Positions 1 to 7,196 of a stretch of DNA of 37,635 nucleotides are shown here, in pieces (the stretch's first letter is position 1; every line of letters begins with the position of its first letter). The DNA comes from Acidobacteriota bacterium (GTDB lineage: Bacteria; Acidobacteriota; Blastocatellia; Pyrinomonadales; Pyrinomonadaceae), in the NCBI GenBank assembly GCA_003222845.1, contig QHXG01000186.1, positions 1-37,635 on the forward strand, in the 5' to 3' direction. The position numbers and the translations under genes are program-made. The notes beneath the pieces were generated by a model. That model saw only the letters and a program-made list of their open reading frames with translations, had not been told where the DNA came from and searched no databases.

Positions 1-126
1 AAAATCATCGACAATGCTTTCCGGCGAAAGCCCGTTGTGCCAGGCGTAAACGACTGAGTCCAGAGAAACTCGCGTTCCCGTCAGACGATATCCCCCGTTA
101 GTTTTAGAAACATATTCTTTACTCAT
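1..126 (-). CDS. DUF433 domain protein, N-terminal part (runs off the window edge)
   Basis: Reverse strand from ATG at 124-126 reads MSKEYVSKTNGGYRLTGTRVSLDSVVYAWHNGLSPESIVDDF, matching the GGYRLxGTRVSLDSVVYA...SPESI pattern of DUF433 (VapB-like antitoxin-type) proteins. Too short for the ORF track. Confidence 0.75.
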   Translation of the reverse strand, partial: MSKEYVSKTNGGYRLTGTRVSLDSVVYAWHNGLSPESIVDDF

Positions 127-206
127 AATCTGTCTCCAAAACGGGATTGTAACTCATTGACCCTGTCAAGATCACTGACTACCGACTATAGAGAGGGCGT
201 CCTTCC

Positions 207-1460
207 TTAATTGATCGCCCGTGCAATCACGCATTTCAAATAATGCGTCTCGGGCACGCCGAGCAGCACTGGATGATCCGCGGATTGCCCACGCTTCTCG
301 ATAATTTGCACCCGACGACGAGCGTCAAGCGCGGCTTCGGCGATGATGTCGAGGAACGTTTCTTCACTCATGTGATACGAACAGGTGCAAGTAACCAACA
401 CGCCACCAGGATTCAGAAGTTTCAGCGCCCGCAGGTTGATCTCTTTATAGCCGCGCGCGGCTGATGGCACGCTGGCGCGGTTCTTCGCGAACGCGGGCGG
501 ATCGAGGACGATCGTATCGAAACGATCACCATTGGCCTCCATTTCTCGCAAAGCATCGAACACATTAGCGGCGCGAAATTCAACGTTGCGCGCGTTGTTG
601 AGTGCAGCGTTGCGCTGAGCCGCAGCAATCGCGTCGGCAGAAATGTCGATGCCCATTACGTTATCGCAGGCCGATGCGAGGTGCAGCGCGAAACCACCAT
701 TGAAGGTGAAACAATCAAGCGCGCGGCCATGAGCGAGACTGCAGGCGGCCAGATAGTTTTCGCGTTGATCGAGGAACGCTCCGGTCTTTTGTCCGCTTAG
801 GGGCGAGACAAAAAAGCGAATCCCATGTTGATTTATCTCGATTTGGAATGCGCCGGCAGAGCGCAGCGGCGACGGCGCTTTGGATACCTGTGGCATGAGG
901 GCGCTGTCTGAATCCAAAGCGCCGTCGCCGCTGCGCTCTGCCGGCGCACTCCAAAGCACGCCGGTACGCAATTCCAGTCCTTCAAATTCTCGCACGCGCG
1001 CATCGTTCCGCTCGACGATTGCCCGCGGCTTGAATTCTTCTACCAACAAATCAACCAACGTGCTCTGCAACCGTTCCGCGCCCTGAGATAATGTCTGAAT
1101 CACGAAAACTTGATCATAGACATCGATGATCAGCGAGGGCATCAGATCACCTTCTGAATAAACCAATCGGTAGGCATTAGTTTCGCCCGCAATGGCTTGG
1201 CGCCGCTCGGCGCAACCACGCAGACGCTCGCGCCACCATTCGCTATCGATCGTCTCCTCACGCGTCGTTAAAAAGCGCAAGGCGATCTCCGAAAGCTCGC
1301 TGTAAAGCGCTTGCCCCACAAAATTTCCGGTATCGTCAACCACCGCGACGATGTCACCCGCCTTCGCGTCCGTCACGTCGCGCACATCGCTGCGATACAC
1401 CCAAAGGTGGCCCTTTCGAATGCGCTTCGCGCCGCGAATTGAGATCTTTATTTGCGTCAT
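207..1460 (-). CDS. rlmI: Class I SAM-dependent rRNA methyltransferase, RlmI-like (23S rRNA m5C), with an in-frame palindromic repeat
   Basis: Motifs GHLWVYRSDV (PUA), GQKTGAFLDQREN, DCFTFNGGFALHLA, IVLDPPAFAKN and TCSYHM. Start placed at MTQIKISIRGAKRIRKGHLW (ATG 1458-1460); the ORF-track extension upstream is translated repeat sequence. Confidence 0.88.
   Translation of the reverse strand: MTQIKISIRGAKRIRKGHLWVYRSDVRDVTDAKAGDIVAVVDDTGNFVGQALYSELSEIALRFLTTREETIDSEWWRERLRGCAERRQAIAGETNAYRLVYSEGDLMPSLIIDVYDQVFVIQTLSQGAERLQSTLVDLLVEEFKPRAIVERNDARVREFEGLELRTGVLWSAPAERSGDGALDSDSALMPQVSKAPSPLRSAGAFQIEINQHGIRFFVSPLSGQKTGAFLDQRENYLAACSLAHGRALDCFTFNGGFALHLASACDNVMGIDISADAIAAAQRNAALNNARNVEFRAANVFDALREMEANGDRFDTIVLDPPAFAKNRASVPSAARGYKEINLRALKLLNPGGVLVTCTCSYHMSEETFLDIIAEAALDARRRVQIIEKRGQSADHPVLLGVPETHYLKCVIARAIN
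842..955. repeat. Palindromic element family A, copy 1 (arms 842-885 and 912-955, 26-nt loop), inside rlmI-like CDS
   Basis: Arms tttggaatgcgccggcagagcgcagcggcgacggcgctttggat / atccaaagcgccgtcgccgctgcgctctgccggcgcactccaaa; 43 of 44 complementary by eye. Length 114 nt = 38 codons. Confidence 0.95.
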
Positions 1461-1504
1461 CGTCGGTTTGAAGTTAGCACAGACACGGCACATCAAGCAG
1501 TTTT

Positions 1505-1614
1505 TGGAGTGCGCCGGCAGAGTGCAGCGGCGACGGCGCTTTGGATTAATATTGATTCTGCCGGCCCAAAGAATCCAAAGCGCCGTCGCCGCTGCGCTCT
1601 GCCGGCGCACTCCA
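1505..1614. repeat. Palindromic element family A, copy 2 (arms 1505-1547 and 1572-1614)
   Basis: Same arm sequence as copy 1, with one G:T-type mismatch; in the divergent intergenic region between the rlmI-like gene and the histidine kinase. Confidence 0.95.
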
Positions 1615-1658
1615 TATCCGTTCAGCACTTGACCATGCGATGATTTCCGCGTAGAAGA

Positions 1659-4070
1659 TTGGCGAGCGCCCCGACGACTTTGCGGATTTTAACTGCCCCC
1701 GGTGAATCCGAGCTAATGGCCGTATCTACTGAAGTAAACGACGCCCAAACCTCGCAATCGGAAAGCGCCACCACGCTAGGCACCATCGTCGAATTGGTCC
1801 GGCGGATCACGCACGCCGACGTGGCCAGCGTTGTCAGTTTTTCGCTGGCCGACAAAACGATCACCTGGAGAGCTGTGAGCGGGTTTCGAGCGCACGCTAT
1901 CGATGATACTCATCCACTGGTCCACCCGATCACCAACGAGCTTGCGCGACGCGCCGCGAATGCCGATTCAGTTCTCATTCTCGAAGGCATCGGAGTGCGG
2001 GACGAGCTGCCGGCTGATGAATTTCCCGTGCACACGGCTGAGGGGATTCGTGATCTGGCAGTCGCGCCTCTGAAGGCCGGAGACCAAACGCTTGGCGGGC
2101 TGGTCGCGGGTTACCGCGCTCCACACTATTTCACTGTCGCAGAGAAAAAGCTGCTGCAAGATTTGGCAGAATTGGCGGCGCTGGCACTCGATAATGCGCG
2201 GCTCCTGGAGACGACAACCAAGAGTCAGGCGCGCATGACCGGCCTTATAAACTCGGCCCTGGATGCGGTTATCTCGGTAGATGCGGAGCAACGCGTCATG
2301 CTTTTCAACCCAGCCGCTGAGCGCATGTTTGGCTGCGCCGCTATGGAGGCGCTCGGCAGTTCGCTTGACAGATTCATTCCCATGCGCTTCTGGGACCAAC
2401 GTCGCGATCACATCGAGAACTTTGGCCAAATGGGAGTCACGGCGCGGCGCATGGGCGCGATGGGTGCTTTGAGCGGCGTCCGTGCCAATGGCGAAGAGTT
2501 CCCCATCGAAGCGTCGATCTCGCACTCGGAGGTTGACGGCCAAAAGCTGTTCACGGTGATCCTGCGCGATATCACCGAGCGCAGGCGAGCCGAAGATGCG
2601 CTGCTCGAAAGCGAAGAGCGCTACAGAGAACTCTTCGAAAACGCCAACGACACCGCTTACACGCTCGACCTTGACGGCAACCTGACTTCAATCAATAAAG
2701 CAGGAGAGACACTCAGCGGCTATTCGCGTGAAGAGTTGATGAAGCTTAACATGCGCGAGTTGCTCCTTCCTGCCTCGATGCAATCAGCTCGCGAAATGTT
2801 GGAGCGAAAGCTTTCCGGCCAGGGCAGAACCAATTACGAAGTTCAGCTTAAGTCAAAGGACGCACGAGTGCTGACGCTCGAAATCAGCAGCCATTTGATC
2901 GTGAAGAACGGCCAGCCAGTTGGAATACAAGGCATCGCGAGGGATATTACCGAGCGTAAACGCACCGAAGATGCGCTGCGCGCCAGTGAAGAGCGCGCTT
3001 GGCGGGGACAAAAAATTTGGGAGGAAACGTTCGACGCCATCGGCGAAGGCATCCTCGTTTACGACCGCCGCATGCGCATCGTCCGTTGTAACGTCCGCGC
3101 CGCCGAAATGATGGAAGTGGAGCCGGCCGGCGTGATTGGACTTTCGTTCACTGATGCTTTCGCGCGTTTATTTGGCGAACAGGCCTCCCGGTATTACCTG
3201 ACCAAGGATCGCGAGTCCTCCTCGGTATTTGAGGTTAGAACTGAGAGCGGACAAAGGAACCTGGTCTCAATCTTTTCGGTTGAGCACCCCGCCGGAGACT
3301 CAGTCAGCGTGGTGACTTTGAACGACGTCACTCGTATGTCGGAGATGCAGGAACAATTGGGACGCTCACGGAGGTTGGCCAGTGTCGGTCAACTGGCGGC
3401 GGGCGTCGCTCACGAAATCAATAATCCGCTGGCTGCGATCACAACTTGCGCTGAAGCCACCATGCGCGATCTGCGCCAAAACAGCGAAACTCAGGCGTTA
3501 GCAGAGAGTCATCAATGGAACTACTACCTCGAAGAGATCGTGCGCCAATCGCTTCGCTGCAAAGAGATCACGCGCGGTCTGTTGGATCTTACGCGTCAGC
3601 GCCAGGCCCAGCGAGTGCACTGTGACATCAACTCAATCGCTAAACAGTGCGCCAAAGTCGCCTTGCAACGCGCAGGTCCCGCGATCGAATTCGAAATTGA
3701 CCTCGACCAAAACATTGGCGAAGTTGCGAGTGATACGGCGATGCTGCGACAGATACTCGACAACCTTCTGAGCAACGCCATCGATGCGTTGGGAGAGAAC
3801 GAAGGCAAGATACATGTTTCAACTAGGCGCGACGGGGACCGCCTGGTGCTTGAAGTGGCCGACACCGGATGTGGCATTCCTGCTGATTCGCTGGCGCGGA
3901 TCTTCGATCCGTTTTTCAGCCTGAAAGATCCCGGAAAGGGTTATGGCCTTGGTCTGGCGATCTGCTCAACGCTCGCTGAGTCTCTACGGGGAGCTATTAC
4001 CGTCGAGTCGAAGGAAGGTGAAGGCAGCCGCTTTCGTCTCTGGATTCCGCGTCGGGCACCCGAGGAGTAG
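1659..4070 (+). CDS. Sensor histidine kinase with GAF and PAS domains
   Basis: GAF-like N-terminal region, several PAS repeats (VDAEQRVMLFNPAAERMFG, LRDITERRRAE, IARDITERKRTE), HisKA H-box GVAHEINNPLAAI, HATPase DNLLSNAID / DTGCGIP / GYGLGLAIC. Start codon uncertain (an alternative is the ATG giving MAVSTEV). Confidence 0.93.
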   Translation: MASAPTTLRILTAPGESELMAVSTEVNDAQTSQSESATTLGTIVELVRRITHADVASVVSFSLADKTITWRAVSGFRAHAIDDTHPLVHPITNELARRAANADSVLILEGIGVRDELPADEFPVHTAEGIRDLAVAPLKAGDQTLGGLVAGYRAPHYFTVAEKKLLQDLAELAALALDNARLLETTTKSQARMTGLINSALDAVISVDAEQRVMLFNPAAERMFGCAAMEALGSSLDRFIPMRFWDQRRDHIENFGQMGVTARRMGAMGALSGVRANGEEFPIEASISHSEVDGQKLFTVILRDITERRRAEDALLESEERYRELFENANDTAYTLDLDGNLTSINKAGETLSGYSREELMKLNMRELLLPASMQSAREMLERKLSGQGRTNYEVQLKSKDARVLTLEISSHLIVKNGQPVGIQGIARDITERKRTEDALRASEERAWRGQKIWEETFDAIGEGILVYDRRMRIVRCNVRAAEMMEVEPAGVIGLSFTDAFARLFGEQASRYYLTKDRESSSVFEVRTESGQRNLVSIFSVEHPAGDSVSVVTLNDVTRMSEMQEQLGRSRRLASVGQLAAGVAHEINNPLAAITTCAEATMRDLRQNSETQALAESHQWNYYLEEIVRQSLRCKEITRGLLDLTRQRQAQRVHCDINSIAKQCAKVALQRAGPAIEFEIDLDQNIGEVASDTAMLRQILDNLLSNAIDALGENEGKIHVSTRRDGDRLVLEVADTGCGIPADSLARIFDPFFSLKDPGKGYGLGLAICSTLAESLRGAITVESKEGEGSRFRLWIPRRAPEE

Positions 4071-4097
4071 CATAGACTTTAGTAGTATGCCAACAAA

Positions 4098-4131
4098 CCC
4101 TCACCCTAGCCCTCTCCCAGGGGGAGAGGGG
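4098..4131. repeat. Family B hairpin (CCCTCACCC..CCCTCTCCC/GGGAGAGGG), between kinase and regulator
   Basis: ccctcaccctagccctctcccagggggagagggg; same element as at 25370, 26152 and 26282. Confidence 0.85.
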
Positions 4132-4147
4132 AGAAAAGACAGAAATC

Positions 4148-5563
4148 ATGAACAGAAAAATTCGCGTACTGGTCGTTGACGATGACAGCCTCTTGCGCAA
4201 GCTGCTGACCGAGCAGCTTTCTCGCGCGGAATTTGATGCGGCGCCGGCAGCCAGCGGCAACGACGCGTTAAAGATTTTGGGTGAGTCGGATTTTGATGTG
4301 GTGCTGTTGGACATTATGATGGCCGGCCTCTCCGGTCTCGATGCGCTTCGCGAGATTCGAAAGTTAGAGGACCCGCCGGAAGTCATCATGCTCACCGCGG
4401 ACACATCGCTTCAGACGGGCCTCGAAGCGATGCGTGATGGCGCTTACGATTACCTCACCAAGCCGGCGACCCTTGACGAAACGGAAGCAGTAATTCGCAA
4501 GGCCGATGAAAAGCGGCGGTTGATAAAGCAGAATGCGTCGTTGCGTTCCGTGGCGCGGCCCACGAGCAGTGGTGACGAAATACTTCCGATCATTCATGAG
4601 AATTCCAGGATGGCCGCAGTCGTTGCCCAGGCTGAAACCGCGGCGCGAACTGATTCGACGATTTTGCTTACTGGCGAGTCCGGCACAGGCAAAGATGTGC
4701 TGGCGCGCTTCATTCATTCAAAGAGCGCGCGGCAGAGCATGCCGATGCTCACGGTCAACTGTGGCGCGTTTCCTGAGACGCTCTTTGAATCGGAATTTTT
4801 TGGCTACGAGCGCGGCGCCTTCACGGGCGCCAGCTCTTTGCGACGGGGGTTGCTTGAAGCCGCGGATGGTTCGACGCTTTTCCTCGATGAGATTGGCGAC
4901 ATGCCGTTGGTGATGCAGGTCAAGCTCCTGCACTTTCTAGAACTGGGACGTTTTCGGCGCGTAGGCTCGACCCGCGATCAGAATGCCGACGTGCGCGTGA
5001 TCGCCGCAACTAATCGAAGTCTTCCTGACGAGATTGACCAACAGCGATTTCGCGCCGACCTTTATTATCGATTGAACGTACTGTCCTTGCGGGTGCCGCC
5101 ATTACGTGAGCGTCCTGAAGATATTCCCAAACTGATCGAATATTTTCTGGGAATTTATCGGCAACGCTTCAATCGGCCTAATCTCGATCTGGCCGGCGAA
5201 GCTCGCCAGCTTCTACAAAGCCACTCCTGGCCGGGCAATGTGCGTGAATTGCGCAATTGTCTGGAACGCGCGGCCGCGCTCTCCCAGGGCGATATGATCG
5301 AAGCCAGTCAAATCCTGTCAGGCGCCGAGAAAAGCGAAGTCATCGAAAGTCGCTCTGGACAGGCCGCCGCGACAACGCCGCAATCCGCACCCGTCACGCT
5401 CGAACAACTTGAACGAGAGCACATCCTGCGCATACTCAAAGAGAGCGACGGAAATCGCGAACGTGCCGCCGCCATCCTCGGCATTTCATCGCGAACTCTC
5501 TATCGAAAACTGCGTGAATACGAAACACAAACTCGGTCGGAAGGGTTGGCCACGGAAGGCTAA
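4148..5563 (+). CDS. NtrC-family sigma54-dependent response regulator (REC-AAA+-Fis HTH)
   Basis: REC: VLVVDDDSLLRKLL, VVLLDIMM; AAA+: LLTGESGTGKDVLARFIH, GAFTGA motif ERGAFTGASSL, LFLDEIGDMP; Fis-type HTH: ERAAAILGISSRTLYRKLREY. Confidence 0.97.
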   Translation: MNRKIRVLVVDDDSLLRKLLTEQLSRAEFDAAPAASGNDALKILGESDFDVVLLDIMMAGLSGLDALREIRKLEDPPEVIMLTADTSLQTGLEAMRDGAYDYLTKPATLDETEAVIRKADEKRRLIKQNASLRSVARPTSSGDEILPIIHENSRMAAVVAQAETAARTDSTILLTGESGTGKDVLARFIHSKSARQSMPMLTVNCGAFPETLFESEFFGYERGAFTGASSLRRGLLEAADGSTLFLDEIGDMPLVMQVKLLHFLELGRFRRVGSTRDQNADVRVIAATNRSLPDEIDQQRFRADLYYRLNVLSLRVPPLRERPEDIPKLIEYFLGIYRQRFNRPNLDLAGEARQLLQSHSWPGNVRELRNCLERAAALSQGDMIEASQILSGAEKSEVIESRSGQAAATTPQSAPVTLEQLEREHILRILKESDGNRERAAAILGISSRTLYRKLREYETQTRSEGLATEG

Positions 5564-5588
5564 GAGATTGGCGCTGGATTTCGGGCGC

Positions 5589-5804
5589 TTAGCCCAGTAT
5601 CTCATCGCTTGCCTGGTCCTGGTCGATTCTTGCGCATTCCTTACACAACTCGAGATCAGTCGGCCGGTCGGAAGTCAGGTGAAGCGATGATGTCTTCGCC
5701 GGACGATCAATCACGATTGGCACCACGCTTCGACCACACAGAGTAAGGTCCTTACCCTCCGTGAGCAGGTGATAAAAAGGAGTTGAGGAACTCTTCGCGT
5801 ACAT
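5589..5804 (-). CDS. Possible small zinc-ribbon-like protein (71 aa)
   Basis: MYAKSSSTPFYHLLTEGKDLTLCGRSVVPIVIDRPAKTSSLHLTSDRPTDLELCKECARI...: H-x(n)-TLCG ... LCKEC arrangement typical of small zinc-ribbon-like proteins. No strong ribosome-binding site seen. Confidence 0.4.
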   Translation of the reverse strand: MYAKSSSTPFYHLLTEGKDLTLCGRSVVPIVIDRPAKTSSLHLTSDRPTDLELCKECARIDQDQASDEILG

Positions 5805-6585
5805 GGTGGCATACTCTACTGCAAGGATGGTTGAGAAATTCCTGAGGTTGCCGGTCGCGCGAATCCCAGCAGAATAAGCTTACAGAAGTCTCATTGCCGG
5901 AACCTTTTTGCTGGAAGCAAGTCTCGGGCTTCCGCCGGAGCGGCAAGCTAAGAATCTCTCGGTTAGTTACTCAAGGGGTGTCCCGGTGATTGCTATTTAA
6001 TCCAGCTCTGACACGCCGGTAAGCAGTTTGATCAAGATGTCACATCATCGTTCGGTGCAAATATGATCTTCGCTTTTACACGTCGAGCCATTAGGCAGCA
6101 TCAAAAGAATCCACTCTGTCTTAGCAAAAACTGACTGAGTCTCGACCTACCTCGGCAGCGCGGGTTTCGACGGCGCATACGGTAGAACTCTATGACTAAA
6201 TTCCGCAGCCTTGTACTACTTTCAATTGAAAAATGTCAATGCTTTATCCATTGAGTCTGTGAAGAAGATCACAATCTGGGCAAGATTCGTAGTACAAGCG
6301 TTTCCCGCAATCAGCCACTTACGCTGACAGATTGTCATTCCCGCTGACAAAGCGTCAGCGCCTTCTGTCATGCCGCGCAATGCTCTCAAGCTCTCGGGCG
6401 ATTCTTTGCCAAGCTGGGGCAAAGCTTCGCGGCTTTTTTTGCTTTAGCTACTCGAAATCAATCAAACCGAAGGCGCGGCACGGTGCTTGTAAAGCAGCGG
6501 TGTGGTTAATGGTCTGCCTACCAATCAGCGAATCACCGTCCAATACGGCGATTCTCACGTTCCAAGGACCTTTAAGGAGAAGACG

Positions 6586-7104
6586 ATGATCAAGTCGAAG
6601 AAACAATTTGGCGTGTCCCTGATGGCCGCGCTGACATTGATGGTTGCCGGTGCCGCAGGTTTTGCGCAACGGCATTTCATGCTTTCGAATGCAGCGCGTC
6701 CCGAAGTGAAGATGCAGCTCTCCGCAGCAGTCGAGCGCGGGTCGGACGCCGTGCCGTTATCAAAGGACACGGTCGTGAATCCCGGCGACGTGCTGGATTG
6801 GACCATCACCTCTGAGAATGACGGCAATGGCGCTGCGGTCGAATATAAAGCAGTTGCCCGCATTCCGCGCGGCACAACCTTCGTCGCTGACAGCGCGAAA
6901 GCTGACGGGGCGAAGGCCTTCTACAGCATAGACGGCGGCAAATCTTATTCACGCCAGCCCATGATTGAAGAGAAGCAGGCCGATGGATCCAGCAAGCGTG
7001 TGCCCGTGCCAGTTTCGAGCTACACCGACGTTCGCTATGAGTGGGCCGATCCGCTCGCGCCGGGTGGCAAGCTTTCCGCGTCTTACAAAGTGCGCGTGAA
7101 ATAG
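6586..7104 (+). CDS. Secreted DUF11-like protein
   Basis: AAGGAG upstream of ATG 6586; signal peptide MIKSKKQFGVSLMAALTLMVAGAAGFAQ; DUF11-like core (VNPGDVLDWTITSENDGNGAAVEYKAVARIPRGTTFV...YEWADPLAPGGKLSASYKVRVK). Confidence 0.75.
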   Translation: MIKSKKQFGVSLMAALTLMVAGAAGFAQRHFMLSNAARPEVKMQLSAAVERGSDAVPLSKDTVVNPGDVLDWTITSENDGNGAAVEYKAVARIPRGTTFVADSAKADGAKAFYSIDGGKSYSRQPMIEEKQADGSSKRVPVPVSSYTDVRYEWADPLAPGGKLSASYKVRVK

Positions 7105-7196
7105 CACACCGGCTGATTCTCCAGGCGAATACCTGCGCTTCGTCGGTTCGCCTACTCACGAGACCCTGCCCCCAGCAATTTCTAATGAGGACTACT

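Noticed and set aside
41-53. ccaggcgtaaacg in the DUF433 gene matching the galE-upstream hairpin
   Set aside because: Only 13 nt match, the other arm is missing, and the encoded residues (VVYAWHNG) fit the DUF433 family without an insertion.
842-1614. Possible CRISPR array from repeated family A arms
   Set aside because: Arms are inverted pairs with short loops, not evenly spaced direct repeats with unique spacers, and no cas genes are present.
207-1628. 473-aa extent of the rlmI-like ORF
   Set aside because: The first ~56 residues come from translating family A copy 2 and intergenic DNA; the conserved protein begins at ATG 1458-1460.
1968-2543. Long antisense ORFs such as 1968-2543 (-), 10113-10751 (-), 18689-19183 (+) and 29400-29840 (-)
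   Set aside because: They lie opposite strongly supported genes, have no recognisable motifs and are expected in GC-rich coding DNA.
5752-5946. 64-aa minus-strand ORF
   Set aside because: No motif, overlaps the better candidate at 5589-5804, and composition looks non-coding.
5979-5994. tgtcccggtgattgct as a sigma54 promoter
   Set aside because: The -24 GG is GT and there is no gene for ~590 nt downstream; too weak to claim.
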